In this document: positions 1-5,678 of the stretch, one piece after another | Position numbering within the stretch: position 1 is the first letter of the stretch | Layout of the letters: each line of letters begins with the position of its first letter | From: Porticoccaceae bacterium | GTDB lineage: Bacteria > Pseudomonadota > Gammaproteobacteria > Pseudomonadales > Porticoccaceae | Direction: 5' to 3' | Length of the DNA stretch: 6,394 bases | Assembly: GCA_017858295.1 (NCBI GenBank) | Contig: JAFMBU010000095.1 | Coordinates: 1 to 6,394 of the forward strand | The notes under the pieces: model-generated | The model's input: the letters and a program-made list of their open reading frames with translations, nothing else | The model's database searches: none | What the model was told of the DNA's origin: nothing | Made by a program: the position numbers and the translations under genes

Positions 1-7
1 ATGAAGA

Positions 8-104
8 CGCAGCATGCTGCGGGAGATCCTTCGGCTACGCTCAGGATGACAAAGTAACGTGCTCAGGATGAGAAAGTAAAGTGCTCAGGATGACAAATTG
101 AGTG
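8..104. repeat. Compound intergenic repeat: palindrome, hairpin and 22-nt tandem units
   Basis: This block sits just beyond the lipocalin stop codon. It begins with a perfect 14-bp palindrome (CGCAGCATGCTGCG, 8-21). Next comes a short inverted repeat, ATCCT (26-30) with AGGAT (43-47). The 22-nt unit starting GCTCAGGATG then occurs three times at exact spacing (39-60, 61-82, 83-104), with a few substitutions. A decayed fourth copy may start at 105. In lipocalin transcript orientation each unit reads GTCATCCTGAGC or a one-base variant. From memory, a GTCATCCTGAGCG...GAAGGATCT motif recurs between genes in many unrelated bacterial genomes, but I could not verify that here. No open frame of useful length covers the block. 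Confidence 0.75.
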
Positions 105-121
105 GCTCTTCCGGATGAGGG

Positions 122-721
122 TTAGGGCGAGGAAGGCACAACCTTGCTGTCCACTGGGTTTTGATTTAGTGACTGATCAACAAAAATCAACTCGTCCACT
201 GCAAAACCTAGGCTTTCAGCGCGCTGTAAAAAGTGGGTTTTGAGTTCATCGCTTATGGCTGGCGTCCGCGCCAGCAGCCACAAATAGTTAGTCGTGTTGC
301 CTGCGACAAAGGCGTATTGATAATCCGGGTCCAATTCAAAAACTACATAGGAGCCAAAGAATGGCCCAAAGAATGACACTTTGAGATGACCTGGCTGATC
401 TTCTTCAATGGTGTAGGCTCGGCCTTCGGCCTGTTGCCAGTCGCCCTCTTCCGTTGAGTAACCGCGGTTAATCACTCTCAAGCCGCCATCCTCGCGCATG
501 GAATAGTCGGCAGTGACATTGCTTAAACCCCGCTCAAAGGAGTGATCCAGTCGCGCCACCTCATACCAGGTGCCCAGATAGCGCTGGGTAACTAGCTGCT
601 CGACTGGCGATACGCCATCAGGCCTGCCGAGACAGCTGGCCAACAACAGAGCGCTGAGTAAAAGTGCTATTTTCTCAACATTTATCGCCTTAATACTTAT
701 CGACTCAAAAAAAGTGGCCAC
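122..721 (-). CDS. blc: Outer-membrane lipocalin lipoprotein, Blc family
   Basis: This is a bacterial lipocalin, a small beta-barrel lipoprotein that binds fatty acids or lysophospholipids at the outer membrane. The 199-aa product has a hydrophobic signal segment (about residues 18-29) ending in the lipobox LASC, with Cys30 as the lipidated residue. The family signature YLGTWYEVARLDHSFERG follows at 48-65, and further Blc-like blocks are LRVINRGY (81-88), KVSFFGPFFGSY (114-125) and NYLWLLARTP (145-154). The start is GTG at 721, supported by AGGG 7 nt upstream (729-732); no in-frame ATG precedes the signal segment. The n-region is rather long and contains two Glu residues. The gene follows the membrane-protein gene after 47 nt on the same strand, so cotranscription is likely. 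A TATAAT-like box on the minus strand (750-755) lacks a good -35 but could give an internal promoter. Family assignment is firm; the ligand is unknown. Confidence 0.95.
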   Translation of the reverse strand: MATFFESISIKAINVEKIALLLSALLLASCLGRPDGVSPVEQLVTQRYLGTWYEVARLDHSFERGLSNVTADYSMREDGGLRVINRGYSTEEGDWQQAEGRAYTIEEDQPGHLKVSFFGPFFGSYVVFELDPDYQYAFVAGNTTNYLWLLARTPAISDELKTHFLQRAESLGFAVDELIFVDQSLNQNPVDSKVVPSSP

Positions 722-768
722 TGGGTTACCCTATAAAAATCAAAAAACGATTATAGAGTAAATTGCCT

Positions 769-1710
769 CTAGTGCTTCCATGACAGCTTTAAAAAGTATC
801 GCCAGTCCGATGATAGCGCCGGTTCGCTGGCGACGTGTTCTTGCCAATAGCGATCGAGCCCCCAGATACCGAGGCCAACAAACAGCATATGAACATTAAT
901 GTAGCCAATGACGCTATGGGTGATAACTGTGATCAGGGGAATCGCCATTACCAGGCACCCCAGCAGCAGATAGTTACTAAAAAACTCACGGCTGAAAACC
1001 CCTTTGGAGTCGCGGCCAGAACCTACACTAATCGCCGCCTTAATCATCTCAAGTCCATGGCGACGAGCCAGTAGATAGACAATGAGGACTAGCCCAACCG
1101 CTGGCAATAGTGCATCTAAGGCATGGGTCATAATCAGCGTTATATTCTGCTGTACCACCGCTGGGGCAACAAAGGGATACATGAGCATTGCTTGATCCAG
1201 CAGCCAGTAACCGAAAAAATAACCCAGAGCCAACAGGCGCACTAAATTGCTATAGAGACCAGCGAAGAAAATAATTGAGATCATGCAGCTGTATATCAGC
1301 AACGACACGTAACTGACTTCCGGCAGTAACCACCAGCCCGCCGATGCGGAGATAATTAGCAGTGGCGTACCGACGCAGAAAACCACGTCGGCCAGAAGGT
1401 AGACACTGATATAAATCGAGCGCATTGCGTCGGCAAAAACATCTCTAACCACAGCCAGCACAGGGCCAACAATGGCACCCAGCAGACTATTTGCAAGCCA
1501 TTGGCCAATCCTTAGATTGGTGGCTCTCAGCGTTGAGCTGCGGGATAGCGCCAGCAATAACAGCAGCGACCAAGCCTGACTTTGCCTGGATGTGTCAAAC
1601 AATCCAGCGAGATCACCGGCGATATAATCAACCACCAGGATACCAAGTAGACCCCAGCCACTGATAACGACGAATGTTGCCAGAGCTAGCTTAAGATAGC
1701 CGCCACTCAT
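769..1710 (-). CDS. Polytopic inner-membrane protein of unknown function
   Basis: I do not recognise this 313-aa protein. It is strongly hydrophobic, with roughly eight to ten candidate membrane segments, among them about residues 7-30, 74-88, 99-122, 133-152, 156-171, 200-215, 246-265 and 272-286. A basic loop containing ARRHGLEMIKAA lies near 215-227, and the tail from about 287 is hydrophilic. I see no catalytic motif, nucleotide-binding loop or transporter signature. I chose the ATG at 1710 because AGGTGG (1716-1721) lies 5 nt upstream and because this ATG overlaps the stop of the preceding small ORF in an ATGA. A GTG at 1719 would add three residues but has poorer ribosome binding. The lipocalin gene follows after 47 nt, so the protein may act with lipid or envelope handling; that is only context. 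It is a real gene by length and hydrophobic pattern. Confidence 0.85.
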   Translation of the reverse strand: MSGGYLKLALATFVVISGWGLLGILVVDYIAGDLAGLFDTSRQSQAWSLLLLLALSRSSTLRATNLRIGQWLANSLLGAIVGPVLAVVRDVFADAMRSIYISVYLLADVVFCVGTPLLIISASAGWWLLPEVSYVSLLIYSCMISIIFFAGLYSNLVRLLALGYFFGYWLLDQAMLMYPFVAPAVVQQNITLIMTHALDALLPAVGLVLIVYLLARRHGLEMIKAAISVGSGRDSKGVFSREFFSNYLLLGCLVMAIPLITVITHSVIGYINVHMLFVGLGIWGLDRYWQEHVASEPALSSDWRYFLKLSWKH

Positions 1711-1856
1711 GGTAGCCACCTGCTTAAGGAAAGCTTAGAGGACGAAAAATAGGTAGTGGTGTTTCTGCGACCAGAGGGCTGGCCAAAAGCAGAGGCCGAG
1801 ATAGCAACATAGGGCCAGTGAAAATCCAGACGAGTGAACAACGGCGTCAAATCCAT
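1707..1856 (-). CDS. Small hypothetical ORF, translationally coupled to the membrane-protein gene
   Basis: This ORF encodes 49 residues beginning MDLTPLFTRLDFHWPYV. The ATG at 1856 has the best ribosome binding site in the operon: AAGGAG (1865-1870) with 8 nt spacing. Its TGA overlaps the ATG of the membrane-protein gene as ATGA (1707-1710), a classic coupling arrangement. The product has an aromatic first half, then a Ser/Thr/Arg-rich tail with no clear membrane segment or known motif. It may be a coupling leader ORF whose translation feeds ribosomes into the next gene, a genuine small protein, or the remnant of a longer gene. The other two frames on this strand are also largely open here. 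One encodes a hydrophobic stretch but has no start near the ribosome binding site. The translation signals are good; evidence for a functional protein is weak. Confidence 0.5.
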   Translation of the reverse strand: MDLTPLFTRLDFHWPYVAISASAFGQPSGRRNTTTYFSSSKLSLSRWLP

Positions 1857-1874
1857 GACATGATCTCCTTATCC

Positions 1875-1900
1875 TGTGCGGCTATCCATTTAGCCGCACA
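1875..1900 (-). promoter_or_regulatory. Perfect 10-bp inverted repeat just upstream of the small-ORF ribosome binding site
   Basis: TGTGCGGCTA (1875-1884) is the exact reverse complement of TAGCCGCACA (1891-1900), with a 6-nt loop between. In the minus-strand transcript the stem would end only 4 nt before the AAGGAG ribosome binding site at 1865-1870. Neither strand has a T-run after it, so it is not a standard intrinsic terminator. It could be an RNA stem that affects ribosome access or mRNA stability, or a DNA operator for a dimeric regulator. Confidence 0.55.
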
Positions 1901-1907
1901 ATCCTGC

Positions 1908-1923
1908 TGCAGTCTCTACTGCA
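1908..1923 (-). promoter_or_regulatory. Second short leader hairpin
   Basis: TGCAGT (1908-1913) and ACTGCA (1918-1923) form a perfect 6-bp stem with a 4-nt loop. It lies 7 nt from the larger inverted repeat, so the minus-strand transcript would carry two consecutive stem-loops before the small ORF. No T-run follows on the minus strand. The function is unknown. Confidence 0.4.
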
Positions 1924-1954
1924 ATACCCCCTGTACATCCCTGTTATTTTTCAC

Positions 1955-1989
1955 AACATGACTTTTTATAACATGACTTTTCGTAACAT
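1955..1989. repeat. 15-nt direct tandem repeat
   Basis: AACATGACTTTTTAT (1955-1969) is followed directly by AACATGACTTTTCGT (1970-1984) and then by a partial third copy, AACAT (1985-1989). On the minus strand the shared core reads AAAAGTCATGTT. The repeat lies about 100-130 nt upstream of the small ORF. It could be a cluster of binding sites or simple slippage duplication. Confidence 0.6.
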
Positions 1990-2016
1990 AACGCTGATCA
2001 AGCCACATTTAGATAA

Positions 2017-2046
2017 ACTGTAGTTAACCCGCTGTGACTGTGCCAA
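2017..2046 (-). promoter_or_regulatory. Possible sigma-70 promoter for the small ORF, membrane-protein and lipocalin operon
   Basis: On the minus strand TTGGCA (2041-2046) is followed after 18 nt by TACAGT (2017-2022). The boxes match the consensus at five and four of six positions. Transcription would begin near 2010, giving a leader of about 155 nt that contains the 15-nt repeats and both hairpins. This is a pattern match only; other weak boxes exist in this AT-rich stretch. Confidence 0.25.
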
Positions 2047-2085
2047 GATTTTTTTACGCTATCAGCCAACTTATGACTTAAACCA

Positions 2086-2109
2086 ACTCAAAAGCCCGAC
2101 TCAAAAGCC
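2086..2109. repeat. Duplicated 11-mer after the channel stop codon
   Basis: ACTCAAAAGCC occurs at 2086-2096 and again at 2099-2109, a 13-nt period, ending 2 nt before the channel stop codon (2112-2114). It looks like a local slippage duplication in the 3' untranslated region. Confidence 0.6.
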
Positions 2110-2111
2110 AG

Positions 2112-3212
2112 TTACTGACCTTTGACGCCAGTTACTTCAATGCCAGCCGGCACATGAAGTGTCGAGGTGGGGAAAGCAACCTCGGCCTGGTTGGCGGCAA
2201 TAATATCCGCCACCTTAAGCAGAACATCCTGTTTTACCTGGTGATAGGTCGCCCAATCCGTGGTCTTGGTAAAGACATAAATAAAGAAATCCAGGGAGCT
2301 GGCGGCAAACTTGTTGAAGTTAACCATCATGGTTTGCTGGGTATCTATATCTGGATGGGCCAACAACATGGCCTTCACCTGTTCGACAATAGGCCCCATC
2401 TGGGTCAGGTCATCATAGCGCACACCGATGGTTTCATAGATTCTGCGGTTGCTCATGCGCGAAGGATTTTCCACTGAAATATTGGCAAACACAGCATTGG
2501 GAATATACAGGGGACGCTTATCAAAGGTTCTAATGCGCGTCAGACGCCACCCTATATCTTCCACTGTACCTTCGATTTCTTGATCCGGTGAGCGCACCCA
2601 GTCACCCACCGAGAAGGGCCGGTCTAGATAGATCATCAGGCCGCCAAAAAAGTTGGCCAGTAGATCCTTGGCGGCAAAACCCATGGCGATACCGCCTATG
2701 CCACCAAATGCCAGCAGACCGGAAATACTGTAACCAAATAGCTGCATGGCGATCAATACACCGGTAATAATCACTGCGGCGCGGAGCAACTTACCCACCG
2801 CGCGAACAGTGGTTTCATCCATGGGCTTGGCGATATAGTCGGGATGCACCAAATTGCGTTCGGCGCGCTTAATAAAGTTGGTCAGAAACATGACGCCCAA
2901 AAAGATCAGCGCTAGGCGGTTGATCGGATCCACCAGAGCATAGAGCTCAGACTGCATTTTTTGCGCGGCAATGCCAGCGGCAAAGTTGACTCCGAGAATC
3001 CACACCAGCCAGATCAACGGTCGCCGGCAGGCCTCGATCAGAGCATCGTCCCAGACTGTTTTGGTTTTTGCGGCCTGAACTTCGAGCCTGTTCACAACCC
3101 GATTGATGACCATACCCAGCCCCAGGGCCAGAACTACGATAACAAACAGCTCTAGCACCCAGAGGTACTGTTCACCTGTCAAATTGACCAACCAGTTTTC
3201 TATGCTTTTCAT
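2112..3212 (-). CDS. Small-conductance mechanosensitive channel, MscS family, YnaI-like
   Basis: This 366-aa inner-membrane channel should open under membrane tension and release solutes during osmotic downshock. About five membrane segments are visible (near 16-38, 65-84, 98-116, 140-160 and 163-193), as in E. coli YnaI rather than the three of MscS. The pore helix and start of the beta domain form a near-continuous match to YnaI: GLLAFGGIGG (165-174), AAKDLLANFFGG (180-191), DRPFSVGDWVRSPD (197-210), IEGTVEDIGWR (213-223) and NRRI (255-258). The cytoplasmic domain ends with a TFAFP-like element, EVAFPTSTLH (344-353). The ATG at 3212 has a modest AGG (3221-3223) 8 nt upstream. The gene lies 67 nt downstream of nagZ on the same strand with no terminator between, so it is probably the second gene of a nagZ transcript. 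Subfamily placement is from remembered sequence and is fairly secure. Confidence 0.93.
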   Translation of the reverse strand: MKSIENWLVNLTGEQYLWVLELFVIVVLALGLGMVINRVVNRLEVQAAKTKTVWDDALIEACRRPLIWLVWILGVNFAAGIAAQKMQSELYALVDPINRLALIFLGVMFLTNFIKRAERNLVHPDYIAKPMDETTVRAVGKLLRAAVIITGVLIAMQLFGYSISGLLAFGGIGGIAMGFAAKDLLANFFGGLMIYLDRPFSVGDWVRSPDQEIEGTVEDIGWRLTRIRTFDKRPLYIPNAVFANISVENPSRMSNRRIYETIGVRYDDLTQMGPIVEQVKAMLLAHPDIDTQQTMMVNFNKFAASSLDFFIYVFTKTTDWATYHQVKQDVLLKVADIIAANQAEVAFPTSTLHVPAGIEVTGVKGQ

Positions 3213-3245
3213 CGAAACAACCTACTCTGTTCTAATTGCCAATGG

Positions 3246-3273
3246 TTTTTATTTTTTTAATTTTTTAATTTTT
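3246..3273. other. Consecutive A/T tracts between nagZ and the channel gene
   Basis: The plus strand shows T-runs separated by one or two A residues; the minus-strand transcript therefore carries A-rich RNA. Because the T-runs are on the non-transcribed side for these genes, this is not a terminator for nagZ. It could be an A-rich translation enhancer, a bent-DNA element or simple low-complexity sequence. Confidence 0.5.
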
Positions 3274-3279
3274 CCAAAT

Positions 3280-4302
3280 CTAGCCATTCATCTTTTGCAG
3301 CTGCGCCATGGTAGCAACTCTGCGCGGATGATTCTCTAGCTGCGACCAAGATAGCCAGGTCCTTTTTAACATCCCCTTGATCCGGTCACTGCCGCTGACC
3401 TGCTGTTCGGTCATATAATCCAGCACTTCAAGGGCGCCTTGGCGATCATTGCACACCAGAATCATATCGCAGCCGGCTTCTAGGGCGAGCTGGGCTTTTT
3501 GCACATAGCCACCAGCTACATCTGCCCCTTTCATGGCCAGATCATCACTGAAAATAACACCGTCAAAACCAAGCTTGTCGCGCAGAACCTGCTGCAGCCA
3601 GAAATGGGAGAATCCTACGGAGTCCGGGTCAATGGTGGGAAAGGTGATATGGGCGGGCATAATGCCACCGAGCCTGTTTGCCAGGGCCACAAAGGGTACA
3701 AGATCACGCTCACTGAGTTGCGTCCAGTCGCGATGATCAATTGGCGCTTCCAAGTGGCTGTCGGCAAAAATCCCACCGTGGCCGGGAAAATGTTTCCCCG
3801 TGGCAGCCATGCCCGCCTCATTCATACCCTCTATAAAAGCGCTAGCAACATCAGTTACCAACTGTGGCTGATCACTAAAGGCGCGATCACCGATAATACT
3901 GCTGGTGTCGCGATCAACATCCAACACCGGTGCAAAGCTAATATCCAAACCACAGGCAATCACCTCAGCCGCCATCAACCAACCGCAGTCACGGGTTAAT
4001 TGCAGTCCCGCATCTCGGTCTTTAAGGCACAGATCCCCCAGCTGTTGCATAGCTGGCAACAGGGTAAAACCCTGCTTAAAGCGCTGCACCCGACCGCCCT
4101 CTTGGTCCACAGCAATCAATAGCTGTGGCGCTACGGCTCTGATTTCGGCAACCAGCGCTTCGACCTGTTGGCGGCTCTCGACATTGCGGGCAAATAAAAT
4201 CACGCCGCCCACTTGGGGGTTACAGAGCAGTGCTGGCTCATCATCCTGCAATGAGGTGCCGGCCAAATCGAGCATCAGGCGTCCCTGTAAGCTTTGGGTC
4301 AT
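3280..4302 (-). CDS. nagZ: Beta-N-acetylhexosaminidase of glycoside hydrolase family 3 (NagZ)
   Basis: NagZ is a cytoplasmic enzyme of peptidoglycan recycling. It removes N-acetylglucosamine from GlcNAc-1,6-anhydroMurNAc and its muropeptides, and in bacteria with AmpR/AmpC its products influence beta-lactamase induction. The 340-aa length is normal for the family. Diagnostic blocks are GRLMLDLAG (7-15), VGGVILFARN (31-40), DQEGGRVQRF (66-75), FAPVLDVD (123-130), the catalytic loop KHFPGHG (170-176, His175 as general acid/base) and VIFSDDLAM (249-257), where the nucleophile is taken as Asp253. The ATG at 4302 has only a weak GGAA (4308-4311), but the MLDLAG block right after it matches the family N-terminus. 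The channel gene follows after 67 nt. There is no signal peptide, as expected. In Pseudomonas aeruginosa nagZ also lies close to lexA. The assignment is secure. Confidence 0.97.
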   Translation of the reverse strand: MTQSLQGRLMLDLAGTSLQDDEPALLCNPQVGGVILFARNVESRQQVEALVAEIRAVAPQLLIAVDQEGGRVQRFKQGFTLLPAMQQLGDLCLKDRDAGLQLTRDCGWLMAAEVIACGLDISFAPVLDVDRDTSSIIGDRAFSDQPQLVTDVASAFIEGMNEAGMAATGKHFPGHGGIFADSHLEAPIDHRDWTQLSERDLVPFVALANRLGGIMPAHITFPTIDPDSVGFSHFWLQQVLRDKLGFDGVIFSDDLAMKGADVAGGYVQKAQLALEAGCDMILVCNDRQGALEVLDYMTEQQVSGSDRIKGMLKRTWLSWSQLENHPRRVATMAQLQKMNG

Positions 4303-4393
4303 AGCTGTTCCGGAAGTTAAGATTTTTAGATTAGTTTATTCTTTCACAAAGCGCGGCTATTCCATAAAGAAATTTTACTCACTGATAAATTTT

Positions 4394-4421
4394 TTGCCGC
4401 TAAAAATTATCCGTCTATATT
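4394..4421 (+). promoter_or_regulatory. Probable promoter of the DUF6763-like gene
   Basis: TTGCCG (4394-4399) and TATATT (4416-4421) are separated by 16 nt, matching sigma-70 boxes at four and five of six positions. Transcription would start near 4428, giving an untranslated leader of about 130 nt. The surrounding gap between nagZ and this gene (4303-4556) is AT-rich and holds no other gene that I can support. Confidence 0.4.
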
Positions 4422-4556
4422 CCAAACGCTTATCTCAACAATCTCAAGCGGGATCGTTTATTAGTGCTGTAAGTGCAACAAAATTTGGCCCAGAGGCCCT
4501 GATGCAGAGCAAGCAACAAGCTGCTATTTTTTAAGCCTACAGAAGGAGGGTAAACC

Positions 4557-4850
4557 ATGGCCAGCAGTGTTCCAATAATCAACCAGCGTTATCAGGAAGT
4601 AGCAACCAATAGAACCTTTGAGGTCCTAGACGTGGATGAGCACCTCGCCGTTATCGACCTACATTACGATGATGGTGAGTTCGATCAAATCAGTCTCGAT
4701 GACTGGGCGCAAATGGTGGTAACGCCTCCAAGTGAGGCATACAACCAAGCTGCGGCCCTCGCCTTAGAGGATCAGGCCCAGATGCCCTGGGCCACTGATT
4801 TAGATGAAGCCATACAGTCAGACTATCTGTTTGGCTGGGATGAATTCTGA
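4557..4850 (+). CDS. Small acidic protein, DUF6763-like, function unknown
   Basis: The 97-aa protein resembles a small gammaproteobacterial family of unknown function that I know as DUF6763; the match is from pattern memory. It has an N-terminal beta-rich core with the layout N-x-R-Y-x-x-x-x-x-x-x-x-FEVLDVDE, then HYDDGEFDQISLDDW (36-50), and a tail with PWATDLDEA (77-85) and a WDEF terminus. It is very acidic: 21 Asp/Glu against two Arg and no Lys. It has no signal peptide, membrane segment or catalytic motif, so it is probably a soluble cytoplasmic binding or adaptor protein. The ATG at 4557 follows a near-perfect ribosome binding site, AAGGAGG (4543-4549), 7 nt upstream, which suggests high translation. 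It is divergent from nagZ and convergent with the LOG gene, which lies 67 nt away. Confidence 0.85.
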   Translation: MASSVPIINQRYQEVATNRTFEVLDVDEHLAVIDLHYDDGEFDQISLDDWAQMVVTPPSEAYNQAAALALEDQAQMPWATDLDEAIQSDYLFGWDEF

Positions 4851-4865
4851 CGCGGATCAGTGCTC

Positions 4866-4902
4866 TAGCGCTACTGTAGCCTGCTCGTAATCATAAGCGC
4901 TA
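4866..4902. other. Wide inverted repeat between convergent genes
   Basis: TAGCGCT (4866-4872) pairs exactly with AGCGCTA (4896-4902) across a 23-nt loop, in the 67-nt gap between the stop codons of the DUF6763-like and LOG genes. No T-run follows on the plus strand, and on the minus strand the T-run (4911-4916) precedes the repeat, so a terminator role is doubtful. Confidence 0.3.
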
Positions 4903-4917
4903 AACAGATTAAAAAAG

Positions 4918-5571
4918 TTATTCGCCGGGGACGAACTCCCCCATACGGATATGCTTGAGTATCACCTGTGCTGCTTGGTTGGCATCGTCCACCAACTCAA
5001 ACAGGTTGAGTTCGGCAGCACTTAAACAGCCTTCCGCCACCATGCGATCCTGCATCCACTCGATCAGTCCCTGCCAAAACGGTCGTCCGACTAAAATAAT
5101 CGGAAAGGGTTTAACTTTTAGCGTTTGCACCAGAGTCAATGCTTCAAACAGTTCATCCAAGGTGCCAAAACCGCCGGGGAAAATAACAAAGCCCACAGCG
5201 TGCTTAACAAACAGGTACTTGCGCACAAAAAAGTAGCGGAAGTCGAGGCCTATGTCTTGATAGGGGTTTGGCGTCTGCTCAAAGGGCAGATCAATATTTA
5301 GCCCTACGGAAGGTGTAGGGGTTCCATAACAACCGCGATTGGCTCCCTCCATAATTCCCGGACCGCCGCCGGTAATAACCGGAATATTTTCCTCACCGAG
5401 CAATTTCCCAAGCAACTGTGCCTCGCGATAATAGCGATTACTCGAGTCTAAACGGGCACCACCAAATACGGTTACCGCTGCCCCTAATTTAAGTAATTTG
5501 TCTGTGCCATCGACCAATTCAGACTGTATACGTAGCACGCGCCATGCTTCCTGTACTTTTGCTTCCAGCAT
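4918..5571 (-). CDS. LOG-family nucleotide phosphoribohydrolase (TIGR00730 type)
   Basis: This 217-aa cytoplasmic Rossmann-fold protein belongs to the LOG family, often mislabelled 'lysine decarboxylase'. Characterised members hydrolyse nucleoside 5'-monophosphates (cytokinin ribotides or AMP-like substrates) to the free base and ribose 5-phosphate. Visible family elements are VTVFGGAR (33-40), TGGGPGIMEGANRG (67-80), an Arg-Lys pair at 117-118 in FFVRKYLF, and the signature PGGFGTLDE (132-140) with the conserved Glu140. The ATG at 5571 has AGGAG (5578-5582) 6 nt upstream. The gene is divergent from lexA over 107 bp that contain the LexA box, centred about 62 bp upstream of this start, so SOS influence is possible but unproven. 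A T-run (4911-4916) lies just after the stop codon, and a 5-bp stem at 4927-4941 lies before it, a poor terminator. The natural substrate cannot be told from sequence. Confidence 0.93.
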   Translation of the reverse strand: MLEAKVQEAWRVLRIQSELVDGTDKLLKLGAAVTVFGGARLDSSNRYYREAQLLGKLLGEENIPVITGGGPGIMEGANRGCYGTPTPSVGLNIDLPFEQTPNPYQDIGLDFRYFFVRKYLFVKHAVGFVIFPGGFGTLDELFEALTLVQTLKVKPFPIILVGRPFWQGLIEWMQDRMVAEGCLSAAELNLFELVDDANQAAQVILKHIRMGEFVPGE

Positions 5572-5608
5572 AAACTTCTCCTGTTGTATGGCTTAAATAT
5601 AGTTTAAC

Positions 5609-5641
5609 TTGCGCACTTTTGATTACTGTATATAATCACAG
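5609..5641 (+). promoter_or_regulatory. lexA promoter with overlapping LexA (SOS) box
   Basis: A perfect LexA operator of the form CTGT-N8-ACAG lies at 5626-5641 (CTGTATATAATCACAG). It encloses a consensus -10 element, TATAAT (5631-5636). A weak -35, TTGCGC (5609-5614), sits 16 nt upstream. Bound LexA would block RNA polymerase directly, the standard autoregulation of lexA. Only one box is present. The ribosome binding site AGAGGA (5666-5671) follows, 7 nt before the ATG. Confidence 0.92.
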
Positions 5642-5678
5642 GTAGCTGTTTAGAGAAATCATTCTAGAGGAAATCACC

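Larger units (their letters stand above)
1857..2111. other. Noncoding leader and intergenic region with hairpins and direct repeats
   Basis: Counted from the membrane-protein start to the channel stop, about 400 nt lack a recognised conventional gene, and the small ORF occupies the left part. The rest holds two inverted repeats just upstream of the small ORF, a 15-nt tandem repeat, a possible minus-strand promoter and a short duplication after the channel stop codon; each is listed separately. I see no convincing terminator for the channel transcript and no tRNA or recognised riboswitch. Confidence 0.6.

Noticed and set aside
8..104. Possible CRISPR array
   Set aside because: The 22-nt units are contiguous with no unique spacers of normal length, and no cas genes are present.
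1916..2008. 30-codon minus-strand ORF spanning the 15-nt repeats, with a repeated five-residue pattern
   Set aside because: It has no ribosome binding site, starts directly after an in-frame stop and is very short. The in-frame repeat follows simply from the 15-nt period.
3499..3999. 166-aa plus-strand open frame
   Set aside because: It lies entirely antisense to nagZ, with no family resemblance and no translation signal.
3905..4534. 209-aa plus-strand open frame
   Set aside because: Most of it lies antisense to nagZ, which has a full set of GH3 motifs. Its Ser/Arg/Cys-rich composition is that of a shadow frame and it has no ribosome binding site.
4927..4941. GGGGA/TCCCC stem near the LOG stop codon as an intrinsic terminator
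   Set aside because: The stem is inside the coding end and separated by about ten bases from the T-run at 4911-4916, so it is not a canonical terminator.
4918..5571. Lysine decarboxylase annotation for the LOG-family gene
   Set aside because: The PGGFGTLDE signature marks the LOG phosphoribohydrolase family; the decarboxylase name is a historical error and no PLP-binding motif is present.
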